The notes under the pieces: generated by a model | The model's input: the letters and a program-made list of their open reading frames with translations, nothing else | What the model was told of the DNA's origin: nothing | Database searches by the model: none | Source of the DNA: a virus | Virus record (IMG/VR): IMGVR_UViG_3300030329_001642 | Span: 1-29,453 of that record | Reading direction: 5' to 3' (one strand) | Length of the DNA: 29,453 nt | Made by a program: the position numbers and the translations under genes | Shown: positions 6,932 through 16,800 of the stretch, in pieces | Position numbering within the stretch: position 1 is the first letter of the stretch | Layout: each line of letters begins with the position of its first letter

Positions 6932-9900
6932 ATGCCCCTAATAAACTACAGCATCCCTTCCCTAATCGGTGGAGTAACTCAGCAACCCTCTAACCTTGCA
7001 TACCCTGGACAGGCTAAGGTTCTAGAGAACGCATGGCCCTCGGTAACGGACGGCCTTCAAAAGCGTTACCCGACAGAATACCACGGAAAACTTAGTGGCG
7101 CCGACTTCAATAAGACCCACAAGATCGCCAACCACTTTATTGATAAGTCTACGGACGAACGGTATCTCGTCACGGTCAACGGCGGTGCGGTCTGGGACGG
7201 TTCCAAGTACCCACGAAGGCTACGCACGTTTGACCTTCTTGACGTGTCTGGGGGCCTCATCAATACGCCCGTTGTCCGTATGTCTAGAAGTGGGTATGAC
7301 TATCTAGACTCGACCAACCCGGATGACTATAGGTTCCAAACCATTGGTGACGTAACCTTTGTAGTCAATAGGTCTAAGGTGCCGGCCAAGCTTGCTGATA
7401 CTGGTCCCACTAGTAACAAGCAAGCTATTCTGTACGTCCGTAGTACGCTGGCATCGAACGCCCATGAGGACGTGGTTGTGACGTTCAATGGCGCCAGTAC
7501 GGTAAACATTCGAGAAGGTGACGCGAGCTCTACCTTATTGGCTTACAACATCTATGCAGCGTTGACGGGTGCTGACGCTTCTCAAGGGGCGCATACGGTA
7601 AGTAAACACTCCAATAAGTTCCTAAAAACAAGCCACGGTATTGCCGCCAATACTGCTATCAAGGTTGCTGCGGATACGTTCCCTACATATAGGGTGAGTG
7701 CATATGATGAAGAGGATGGCACATTCTACTACAGTACTAAGAGCATCTCCGCAGAGACGGTTCTATACGTTCGTGACGTAGAGTCCAACGCCTATAAAGT
7801 GTCCTTTCAGCCAGGAGGCGATGCCTTGGATTGGGTAACTGAGGGGTCAAACATTGTGGTCACTTCAATAGGTACGGGCTCGCCCCCCACCGGCTTTGAG
7901 AAGCTAGTAGTTCAGGGGAGTCCTGACGTTACGTCCGTCTTGGGCGGCGGCGCGACCTCTCACAACGTAGGTAACGTCCTTCTGTTGTCTCACCTCGATG
8001 GTGAAGACTTCTCGATTGAGGTTAGGGACGCTGCCGGTAACTCACTCGTAGACGTATACAAAGACTCAGCGCCTTCTTTCAGTGAGCTACCTGATACTGC
8101 CGTAGACGGTTTTGCTCTACAGATCAGGAACGACCCGGCCACTGGGCTGGATGACTACTGGGTAAAGTTTGTAGCAGACTCAGGAAACCCAGGAGAGCTC
8201 TCGAGTGGGTACTGGACCGAGATTGCGACGCCCGGTGGGCAAAACAAACTAGACCCGCGTACGATGCCCCACATTCTAGTGAGAACTCCAGACCCAGGGG
8301 GTGGGCTCCCCTCGTTTGCTTTCATGCCGGGTGGGGAAGCCTTTAGTAATGTAGTGGGTCTAGATAACGAGAATGACCGGCTCGAGATCCAGATTGCGCC
8401 TACCGGGGTTATTTCGACATACAACACCGAGCTCCTTGCTGACGGTGATGAAGTAACTTTATCTGATATCAGTGAGGCTAGTGGCCTAGACTTGGTAGCA
8501 GATAAGCTGTACTACGTGAAGGCTATTAGCACTGCCACAGGTAATACGCAAACTATCGAGCTATACCATGATTCTGGTCTATCTGATAAGGTCACGTTTA
8601 CCTTTACAGATGGGGTAAGCGTTTTCGCCGTTCTTCGGGCAAAGGCTGAGTACCCCCAGTTTGTATGGAATGACCGCCAAGCTGGTGGTGAGGTCACCAA
8701 CCCGGATCCCACGTTTGTGGGGACGCCTATTGAAGATGTATCTTTCTTCAAGAACCGCCTAGCGTTTGCTGCTGGCGAAAACTTTGTTCTCTCCGAGCTT
8801 GGTGAGTTCTTCAACTTCTACCGTACGACAGTTACTCAACTCCTCGAGACTGCCCCTATTGACGTAGCGAGCTCGTGGGCCGGTGTGGCGAACATCAATC
8901 GACTTGTACCTTATGGGCAAGGGCTTCTAGGTCTTGCCCCTAATGTTCAGTTCTTCTTGAAGGCTTCAGGTTCTCAGGCGTTCGGGGCAAGCACGGTAAG
9001 TATTGATGTCGTATCTAACCTCTCTACGGCGCCGGTAGACGCTGCCGCTCCTCAACTTATGGGGAGCTCACTGTACCTTCCGTTTACGCGGGGGGACTAC
9101 GTTGGGATGTATGAGTATAAACCTGATAATACAGGCGTGTTTAGTAATGACGATGTTACTAGCCACGTACCCCAGTACGTAGAAGGTCCTCTAAGGGATA
9201 TTGCAGTACTTGAAAAAGAGAAGTGCATGGTACTGTTGGGTACTAAGGCAGTAACTGACGGCTATAAAAACACAAACGAGCTATACGTTTATAAAACGCT
9301 GGCGTTGGGGGAGAAGCGGGTACAGTCCGCGTGGACTAAGTACACCTTCCACGGGGCGGATATTCGAGCTATACACTTCTACGATAATGAACTCTATATC
9401 ATGAGTTGTCGTACTGTGGGCGAAGACGATTCTTGGTGGATTGACAAGATATCTTTCAAGACTGGGCGGACAGATACTGACTCAACCTATGTGACCCACC
9501 TGGACCGTAGGTTCAAGTACACCGTACCCGGCGGAGATTATGACGCCGCTAACGGGTGGACGAATATCGGAGCCGGCGGGGAGATCTATCCCTTTGAATG
9601 GGAAAACCCTATGGAGGCCGTTACTACTGACGGAGAGCTCCTGCCAAGCCTAAACTCCCGCGTAGATGGACAGATCCGCGTCATGGGGGATATGACAGGC
9701 AAGGTCGTGTGGGTGGGCGAGAAGTACACCATGAAGTGCAAAATGCACACACAGTACGTACGCCAGAACACAGGATCTCGCGGGGTCGTAGCGCTGGTAG
9801 CCGGCCGCACTCAGCTACGTACAGGAACTTTGATGCACGCAGACTCTGTGTACTTCAACGTACAGGTCACCCCGCTCAACCGTGATCCTTACAACTACAC

Positions 9901-10102
9901 CTATAACGGTAGGGAGCTAGGGGCCGGCAGGCTTTCTGTTGGGGCCATCCCCACCATTGAGGCGGGGGCGTTCAAGTTTCCGCTATACGGAAAGAATGAA
10001 GATGTAGACATCGAAATCACGAACGATTCTCCATTCCCTTCCAACCTTGTGGGGGCTGAGATCGAGGCTCTATATCATTCCAGGTCTGGGAGAGTGTCTT
10101 GA
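6932..10102 (+). CDS. tail tube protein B (T7 gp12-like nozzle), enlarged
   Basis: This protein forms the hexameric nozzle of the short tail. The N-terminus INYSIPSLIGGVTQQPSNL and LENAWPSVTDGLQKRYP, the middle DVSFFKNRLAFAAGENFVLS and the C-terminal half align with T7 gp12. It has 1056 residues against 794 in T7. The extra length appears in at least two places, about residues 234-316 and 500-560. Both are beta-rich stretches with a YY-containing core (FYYSTKSIS and LYYVKAIS) and a later FT/FQ...G strand, like beta-sandwich domains inserted in other phage tail proteins. The start at 6932 lies four bases after the previous stop and has no Shine-Dalgarno sequence. The stop overlaps the next start. 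Confidence 0.94.
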   Translation: MPLINYSIPSLIGGVTQQPSNLAYPGQAKVLENAWPSVTDGLQKRYPTEYHGKLSGADFNKTHKIANHFIDKSTDERYLVTVNGGAVWDGSKYPRRLRTFDLLDVSGGLINTPVVRMSRSGYDYLDSTNPDDYRFQTIGDVTFVVNRSKVPAKLADTGPTSNKQAILYVRSTLASNAHEDVVVTFNGASTVNIREGDASSTLLAYNIYAALTGADASQGAHTVSKHSNKFLKTSHGIAANTAIKVAADTFPTYRVSAYDEEDGTFYYSTKSISAETVLYVRDVESNAYKVSFQPGGDALDWVTEGSNIVVTSIGTGSPPTGFEKLVVQGSPDVTSVLGGGATSHNVGNVLLLSHLDGEDFSIEVRDAAGNSLVDVYKDSAPSFSELPDTAVDGFALQIRNDPATGLDDYWVKFVADSGNPGELSSGYWTEIATPGGQNKLDPRTMPHILVRTPDPGGGLPSFAFMPGGEAFSNVVGLDNENDRLEIQIAPTGVISTYNTELLADGDEVTLSDISEASGLDLVADKLYYVKAISTATGNTQTIELYHDSGLSDKVTFTFTDGVSVFAVLRAKAEYPQFVWNDRQAGGEVTNPDPTFVGTPIEDVSFFKNRLAFAAGENFVLSELGEFFNFYRTTVTQLLETAPIDVASSWAGVANINRLVPYGQGLLGLAPNVQFFLKASGSQAFGASTVSIDVVSNLSTAPVDAAAPQLMGSSLYLPFTRGDYVGMYEYKPDNTGVFSNDDVTSHVPQYVEGPLRDIAVLEKEKCMVLLGTKAVTDGYKNTNELYVYKTLALGEKRVQSAWTKYTFHGADIRAIHFYDNELYIMSCRTVGEDDSWWIDKISFKTGRTDTDSTYVTHLDRRFKYTVPGGDYDAANGWTNIGAGGEIYPFEWENPMEAVTTDGELLPSLNSRVDGQIRVMGDMTGKVVWVGEKYTMKCKMHTQYVRQNTGSRGVVALVAGRTQLRTGTLMHADSVYFNVQVTPLNRDPYNYTYNGRELGAGRLSVGAIPTIEAGAFKFPLYGKNEDVDIEITNDSPFPSNLVGAEIEALYHSRSGRVS

Positions 10103-10578
10103 CAGACGTAGTGCTACGTATGGCTACGCGAGAAGACGCTAAGGAGATTGCAGGGAATCTCAGGGAGGCTGACCTTGGGGAGATGAAGGCCGTCCTAGGA
10201 ACTGTGGAAGACCCCGCAGAGTCCCTTATTTACGGCGTTGATAACAGCGCATACCCGATGGTGGCTACGATTGATGGCGTCCCTGTTTCCATCTTTGGAG
10301 TCATTCGAGACCCTATCAATGCGGACGTAGGATGCGTCTGGATGATGGGCACTGATGAGATGACCCGGCGTAAAAAACTGTTCTTACGCCACGCCCTGAA
10401 AGCACTAGAAACGCTGTTTGGATCGTTCCGACTTCTATGGTGCTGTATGGATAAGAGAAACACAGTTCACGTTAGGTGGATCCAGTGGCTTGGGTTTAGT
10501 CTATTGCGTGAGCATCCTTCTTTTGGAGAGCAGCGTAAACCGTTCCTTGAGTTTGCTAAACTAAACACCAATGTGTGA
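10099..10578 (+). CDS. T7 gp13-like protein with acetyltransferase-like (GNAT, DUF2833) fold
   Basis: This 159-residue protein occupies the place of T7 gp13 (138 residues), which is needed for correct assembly of the internal core. The first strand, VVLRMATREDAKEIA, is typical of GNAT N-termini, and the C-terminal NTVHVRWIQWLGFSLLRE resembles both gp13 and the last GNAT motif. Whether it binds acetyl-CoA is doubtful; no clear Q/RxxGxG/A loop is seen, so it may be a structural derivative. I use the TTG at 10099, which overlaps the previous TGA and has GGGAG at 10088-10092. The next ATG (10120) would remove the first beta strand. Confidence 0.82.
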   Translation: MTDVVLRMATREDAKEIAGNLREADLGEMKAVLGTVEDPAESLIYGVDNSAYPMVATIDGVPVSIFGVIRDPINADVGCVWMMGTDEMTRRKKLFLRHALKALETLFGSFRLLWCCMDKRNTVHVRWIQWLGFSLLREHPSFGEQRKPFLEFAKLNTNV

Positions 10579-11137
10579 ACCCACTACTATGGCTATTATG
10601 GCTGCTGGCTCCTCTATGTACGGAGGGATGCAGCAGCGTAGCGCTATCAAAGCGGCCAACAGGGCTCAAGAGATGGCGTTTACCCAGAACGTGCAAGCCA
10701 CAAAACAGGGCTTTGCAGACGAGATGGGGCAGCTTGCCCAGAGGACCACGCAAGAGCTCGAGGCTGCGGAGCAGCAGTCTAGGAAGGTTCAGGCAAACCT
10801 CGCAGACTTCATCGGTAAGCAGTACAGCGGGGCGGCTTCGGTCACAGGAAACGCCCTACTCGGAATGGCTCAAGGCGCCTTCGCCAAGAAGGGGGAGGCT
10901 GACGCCGCCATCAATAGAAACAAGGACATGATTGAGGGCCGGTACTACCAAGAAGGTGGAGTACGAGCTCAGAAGGCTTGGTCTACTATGATGGGGGCTT
11001 ATCGCCCGCCGGCGTCCGTCCCTGGCTTTGACTCCCTACTTATCAACGCCGCCACCGCTGGCTTCTCTGCGTACGCTACGGCGAAGCAGGCCGGCATGGG
11101 AGAAACCACTAAAACAGACGGAACCGTCATCCCCTAG
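10571..11137 (+). CDS. internal virion protein (T7 gp14-like ejection protein)
   Basis: This 188-residue Ala/Gln-rich protein corresponds to T7 gp14 (196 residues), the internal core protein that is ejected and sits in the outer membrane to start the DNA channel. It begins MCEPTTMAIMAAGSSMYGG, followed by a long amphipathic, coiled-coil-like helix (AQEMAFTQNVQATKQGFADE through QSRKVQANLADF). The C-terminal part has an Ala/Gly-rich segment (INAATAGFSAYATAKQAG). The gene starts eight bases inside the gp13-like gene and is followed by the gp15-like gene after two bases. No Shine-Dalgarno sequence is seen. Confidence 0.87.
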   Translation: MCEPTTMAIMAAGSSMYGGMQQRSAIKAANRAQEMAFTQNVQATKQGFADEMGQLAQRTTQELEAAEQQSRKVQANLADFIGKQYSGAASVTGNALLGMAQGAFAKKGEADAAINRNKDMIEGRYYQEGGVRAQKAWSTMMGAYRPPASVPGFDSLLINAATAGFSAYATAKQAGMGETTKTDGTVIP

Positions 11138-11139
11138 AC

Positions 11140-13833
11140 ATGGCTGACTTCGACCCTTATATCCAGATCCAGCCTAAGCAGGGCGTCACGAGCACGTACT
11201 CTCCGTACGGTGCGGGCGCCCAGCCTGGGTTTGTCCAGCCCTCTGAAGACTGGGGGAAGATCCTAGGAGACTTCAGCAAGTCTCTGTCTTCTTTCTTTGC
11301 CTCTCAGGAGACTGAGAAGCGTAAGGAGCAAGACCTTGAGGCCGCTGCCCTTGTCGCTGAACAAGACTCTGAAGAGCTCTCTGGGCAGCTTCACAAGGCC
11401 GCCCAAGACGGTCAGATCCCTCCTGGGTTTAGCCCGTACCTACTGAAGCAGACTCGAGTTCAGCTTGCACGTAAGGCTGGCCGAGAGATGGCTGACTGGG
11501 CAAAGCTAAACGGGCAGATGTGGGAAGACCCTGATTTTGTCGAACGTGACGAAGAAGGGAACGAGCTAGGCAGCACGCCTACGGAAGTCCTTGCCAGGGA
11601 GCGTGAGCGCCTTCTTGCTAAGTATCCTGGCTTGCTAGGTACAGCAGAAGGTAGAGGTGTGTTTGAGGCCATGTACTCAGATATTGAATCTGAGTACGTA
11701 GTTACCGCCGGCAAAACACAGTCAAAGGCCCGCGTCGGTCAGGCCGTTACGGGATATAGTGATGATGTCCAAGCCCTTATACAGACCTGGGAAGAAACAC
11801 TAGACCCCGCTGCTGATGAAGAAACCCAAGGGGTTTACAGAAAGCAACTACAAGAGGGTGTAGATAAGCTTCAGGTAGAGCTCCGTGAAGCCATCAAGGG
11901 ACTTCCTGGTATTTCACTACCACAGGAGACCTTGAACAAAACGACATGGGCCGTGTTTGAGAAAGCTCTCGCTGGTGATATCACCGCTCTATCTAATGTC
12001 GAAGACGCCGCATTTCTCCAAGAGAAGATAGATATGCTCAAGGAGGTGAACCCCCGAGGCAAGAATGAAAAGGACGCATGGGGTCACGCTTTCGCCGCTG
12101 AAATAGATGTACTAGAGAACAAGCTATCCGCTAGGATTCGCGTTCTTTCAGATGCTGACGCTAGGTTTGGCACTACGGATACTAAGGCTGCCAGGGCGCT
12201 CGAGGCTCATGGGTGGGGGCTCGAGGGTTATGAGCAACTTGACGTTTGGACTAGTGCGGAAGTCCCACCCTCTAACCAAGAAGTCTTCGAGTTTTTGGTA
12301 GGCCACTTGGAGGGTGTAGCGGGAGATAAGGGCTATACCGATATCCAGATTAGAATGGCTGCTACTGCTCTGGTGCCAAGAATGACGAGAGAACTTGACG
12401 CCGCAATATCTCGCCAGGAGCGAGCGGATGACGCCCCTACCCCGGAGGAACTAGCTCAGACTACCTTCGACAAGGATGCGGACAAGCTCTTTATGGCGGG
12501 GGATTACGAAGGACTTGTGGCCGCCATTGATGACGGGAATAACCAGATAGATATTGACACGGGTCGAGCAGGCACCCTACTCGTCCGGCTAGAACAAAAA
12601 AGAAGTAGGGATAGGGGGCTTCAGGATGAGATCAACGCCAAGGTGATGACGATTCAACGTATTACCCTTGGCGCCTTCAATCAGGTTATCGAGGGGGAAA
12701 TGCAGCTTCGACTGTCAGGGCTCGACCCGACTCTTGAGCTAGATGTAAGGGAGGCCCTAGCGGAAGGAAAGCTTCCTGGGTATGAAGAGCTACAGGCTGT
12801 TGAGCTAACCCAGCTATACGCTGAACTTGGTACGTTTGCTCGTGATCAGTTCAATACCCTAATCCTAGATGATCCAAGCAATAATCCCCAAAAGCAAGTG
12901 GATGATATGTTTGTGTCCGATGAGTTTCTCAATGGGGTGAAGGATCTAACTGACGCATACAAAGACCGAGTAAGAGACCGCATTCGTTCTTATCAGCTAC
13001 CCACCAAAGGCGATGCTCCACGCCTGCCGGTCACACGTATGGAGCCTATGACCGAGGAAACTTTCGAGGACATTGACCCCGACTGGTGGTGGGGAGGTCT
13101 CTTGAATGATGAACGCCTGGGAGAAATCTTCGCTAAAGGTATGGAGCACATAGCAGGCAATGGGCCGGGTTTCGTGGACTATATCCGTACCCTCCCCACA
13201 AAAGAGGGCGCTGACTGGCCCACATTGAAGGCAGCCCGTAATGCAATCCTCAAGCCGCTGACCGTCGGCGGAGGCTATGCAACCCTAGGGACAGCCAATG
13301 AAGACTTTTGGGACGCGACTCTTGACGAAAATAGAAAGCCGGTAGCAAGGGACGAAGTTGGCGTGAGTATCTCTCAGTCGGCCCTAGACGCCAAGTGGAA
13401 GTTCGTCGCTATGGTAGACGCTATTGAGCACTGGGATAATCCTAGGACGTTTGAGCGCTTGAACTCGTCTTCTCCTGTCGTTCTAGATAAGCGCGGCATT
13501 CAGATTCCCAACACTTACCTCGACTGGGAGAGGTTTGGGATGCTAGGTAGAAACGCATTCGTCGAAACGGACTTGGGCGCCGTGAATGAAGAAGCCATCG
13601 CTAATAATGAGTTTATGAAAGTATACGAAGAGGTCTTCCTTGATAAAGACGGCGATCAGATCCCGCAGGCAGACCTTAGTAAAGAAGCGATTGACAGGTG
13701 GATAGACGCGCAGAAGGCGTGGCTGGAGTCCCCTTCAGGCAAAGTTTATCGAGTACTCCCCGATACACTACATCGTGGCGAGTATCGGTTCCTACTCGCT
13801 CAAAAAGAGCTTTGGGAAGCTCACCAACAATAG
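11140..13833 (+). CDS. internal virion protein (T7 gp15-like ejection protein)
   Basis: This 897-residue protein corresponds in place and style to T7 gp15 (747 residues), which together with gp16 forms the periplasmic tunnel for DNA entry. It is long, acidic and largely helical. Its N-terminus has a short YSPYGAG segment and a SFFASQETEKRKEQDLEAAA helix, as in other gp15-like proteins. There is no signal peptide, and I see no recognised enzyme motif. A Trp-rich DPDWWWGG turn occurs around residues 647-654. The assignment rests on order, size and general resemblance more than on a motif. The ATG has no Shine-Dalgarno sequence. Confidence 0.83.
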   Translation: MADFDPYIQIQPKQGVTSTYSPYGAGAQPGFVQPSEDWGKILGDFSKSLSSFFASQETEKRKEQDLEAAALVAEQDSEELSGQLHKAAQDGQIPPGFSPYLLKQTRVQLARKAGREMADWAKLNGQMWEDPDFVERDEEGNELGSTPTEVLARERERLLAKYPGLLGTAEGRGVFEAMYSDIESEYVVTAGKTQSKARVGQAVTGYSDDVQALIQTWEETLDPAADEETQGVYRKQLQEGVDKLQVELREAIKGLPGISLPQETLNKTTWAVFEKALAGDITALSNVEDAAFLQEKIDMLKEVNPRGKNEKDAWGHAFAAEIDVLENKLSARIRVLSDADARFGTTDTKAARALEAHGWGLEGYEQLDVWTSAEVPPSNQEVFEFLVGHLEGVAGDKGYTDIQIRMAATALVPRMTRELDAAISRQERADDAPTPEELAQTTFDKDADKLFMAGDYEGLVAAIDDGNNQIDIDTGRAGTLLVRLEQKRSRDRGLQDEINAKVMTIQRITLGAFNQVIEGEMQLRLSGLDPTLELDVREALAEGKLPGYEELQAVELTQLYAELGTFARDQFNTLILDDPSNNPQKQVDDMFVSDEFLNGVKDLTDAYKDRVRDRIRSYQLPTKGDAPRLPVTRMEPMTEETFEDIDPDWWWGGLLNDERLGEIFAKGMEHIAGNGPGFVDYIRTLPTKEGADWPTLKAARNAILKPLTVGGGYATLGTANEDFWDATLDENRKPVARDEVGVSISQSALDAKWKFVAMVDAIEHWDNPRTFERLNSSSPVVLDKRGIQIPNTYLDWERFGMLGRNAFVETDLGAVNEEAIANNEFMKVYEEVFLDKDGDQIPQADLSKEAIDRWIDAQKAWLESPSGKVYRVLPDTLHRGEYRFLLAQKELWEAHQQ

Positions 13834-13842
13834 AAAACACTA

Positions 13843-16800
13843 ATGGCTACGAACCCTAAATCATATGAAGAGATGTTCGGTTACGCGAACGACTCTAATC
13901 CTGATGTGTTTGCTCAGGAGTTTGGAGGCTATGGTGATAGTAGCCCCTTTTCAGTTACGCAGAACGATGTCGAGCCTGATGATTTCTGGCTTACTGATGG
14001 TATCGAAGGTATCGGCCTTGGAGTCTTGGGAGCCGTTGAAGGTATCCTTGAGCTCGGCACGATCATCCCCGGTATTGATTATGACATCCCTGACAACTTT
14101 GGCCTAGGCCACGCCGAGACTGGGTTCGGTAAGTTCATGGAAGGTACGACTGCCTTCTTTGCGCCCTTCTTGGTCCCCGGCGCCGGCTGGGTAGCAAAGG
14201 GTGCTCACCTCGGTAAACTCGGTAAAGGGGCTCAGGCGACCCGCCTGCTCCGTGAAGGTAGCAAGATTTCTAAAGCTGCCGGCGCTATTCAGGGAGGTAC
14301 GTTCAAGCTTGGCAAGCACATTGCCGGCGAGAAGCTACAACTAACTAAGTTCACCAACCAGTACCTCGGCCGGGATTGGCTGATGGCGCGTAAAGCGCTG
14401 CACGAAGGCGCTACTGGCCTTGGCAAAATGAAAGGGATGGGCTACGCAGCCGCTGGCAAGATGGTAGGCCAGTTCCCTGAAATGATGGGCGCGGGTATTG
14501 GCGGAGCTATCGTGGATTTCTCAGTGTGGGATCCGCACGAGGACCGGCTGTCTAACTTCATCCAAGAGATCCCAGGTCTTGCTAACCCTGTCAACGAGTT
14601 CCTAGCCGCTGATGAGGAAGACTCAGAGCTCCTGGGGCGCATCAAGCAGACCCTTGAAGGCTTCGGGATGGGCTTTGCTATTGATGGGTTCATCGGAGGC
14701 ATCAAGGCCCTATTCGCCGCAAAGCGGGTGTACCAATCTACGGGCGACTCTGCTAAGGCCGCTCGAGCCTTCCGTAAAGAGAAGATCGAGAACGATGTAT
14801 CCCGATGGGCTCAACAGTTCAACGGGGACCGGGAAACGGCCATCCACGGGCGGATGTTCAACCTGGGCCTAGACCCGGAGCGCATCAACTTTGAAACGGT
14901 AGTAGATGATGTAGAGCGTCAGCTTTTCCAGCTAGACCCCCACGAGGTTCCTGAAAACCTTAGAGGTCTCCTAAGCCCTGACGATCTCTCTCAGCTTACT
15001 CTCGGCGCTGTACGGGACGTGTCTGATCTAGTAGAGACCTCCTTGAATGGCGGCCTAGATCCTGTCGTACTACGGGAGCTTGCTCTAGCTGGTCAGGCCG
15101 TTCGTGGTGAGTACGAGCGCATGGGATCAGAGATCCTTCCAGCGCTGTTCCCGGCTCAAGCGGGGCGTACAAAAGATGACGGCGTTCTATGGACCGCGCT
15201 GAACGCGATCCTGTCACCAAACCAGCAAGTGGATACACACACCGGGGCGTCCATGATGGTGCTCTCCGCGTGGCGTGCAGCCGGCCGCCCTACCCGGCGG
15301 GCTGAAATCAAAGCGATTATTACAGATGCTTTGGGCGCTACCGGTGCAGATTCAACGTCCCTGGAAGGGATGCTTGAGCATCAAAAGCGTATCACGAAGC
15401 TTCTTGAGAATGCAGATGCGCTAGAGACTGACTCGCAGATCCTTGATTATGTAAACACTAAACTTATCAAGACGCGAGAGTTTGCTGGTGGGTACCTACC
15501 TGGACGCTTTAGTGGCATCGCTCTAGATGTACACATGGGCCACATTCTAGACTCTCGAGTTTGGAAAGAGGGTACTACGCTATACAACAAGACCTTTGAT
15601 AAATACCAAGGTACGGGAGCTACGGCGTACCGGGCCATTATCCGTAAGACCGCCGATGAGCTCGGTTGGAAGAGCGGCACTGAGGTACAGGAGACCGTCT
15701 GGTCTTCTATCGCTGCTATCAAGGGGCTGTTGCAGCACTTCAGAGGTAACGTAGATGACGTGCTAGACAATATGCACGGCGAGCTAATTACGCAGCTTTG
15801 GGACCACAACGTGGTCCTCAAGGAGCTCATGGAAAATGAGCGCTTCGCTTCGATTATGAAAGCCGGCGGAGCGTCCGACGATATTATCTCTAACATGAAA
15901 AACGGAGAGGGTGTATTCGCCCCCCGTGAAGTTACCCCTGGCGTTGCCGACTTTGATCGTGAAGCTGTAAGAAAGGCTGTCAATCACATTCAGCAGTTCA
16001 CGTCAGCGGGCTCCGCATCAGGCGCCCCTGGGCGTATGCTCAACCTGATTAGAGCCTTTGGGCAAGAAGCCGCAGAACGTCTAGGACTGTCCGCCCCCGG
16101 TATGTCTTACCAGATGCTGCGGGGTACAGGCTTGCGTCGAACGGGCGACCAGATCATTGACGGTAAGAAGGTCAAGCTACCCGGAACCCAGAAGGGTAAA
16201 GGTATCCTGACTGTTGACTACCGTGATGCAGAACACGGCCTCCCTGACACTTACAAGTTTAGGGAGCTCATCCGCCCCGAGGGTGAGCAGGTGGCCGGTG
16301 CAGCTACAGGCGCAGCTTCTAAGGTTGTTGGCGCCGCCGTAGATGAAGGTAAAGCGGTGAGTGTCGTGTATGACACTTCTGCCGCTAAGGTTGTACGCAC
16401 CCCTGGGGGAGGGAAGCCGCTGTCTACTCGAGATGCGGTCACTCTTACTGATGTCTCCTTTGAGGTCGGCGGTAAGAAGCCTGCTCTAAAGGGCGCTTAC
16501 AAAGAGGGCGAGCAGCTCGCAGAAGGCGTAGCGGTCAAGTATGACGGTACGTTCTTCGTGACTGAAAACGGCTACGCAGTGCGTAACGCTGATGAGGTCA
16601 CAATGGCCGGCGATAAGATGTACGCCAGAGGTAAGGTCACTTACTGGGACCAAGAGGCTGCGTTCGGAGTTCAGAAGAGTAGGTATAGAAAGATCCGCCT
16701 GCCTGAACTTGGCGAAGATGGTAAGCCGCAGTTTGCTCTAGCAGATAAGAACAAACTGGATAGCATCACCCCTAAAGCGTACGCGAAGCTTCCCCCAGAG

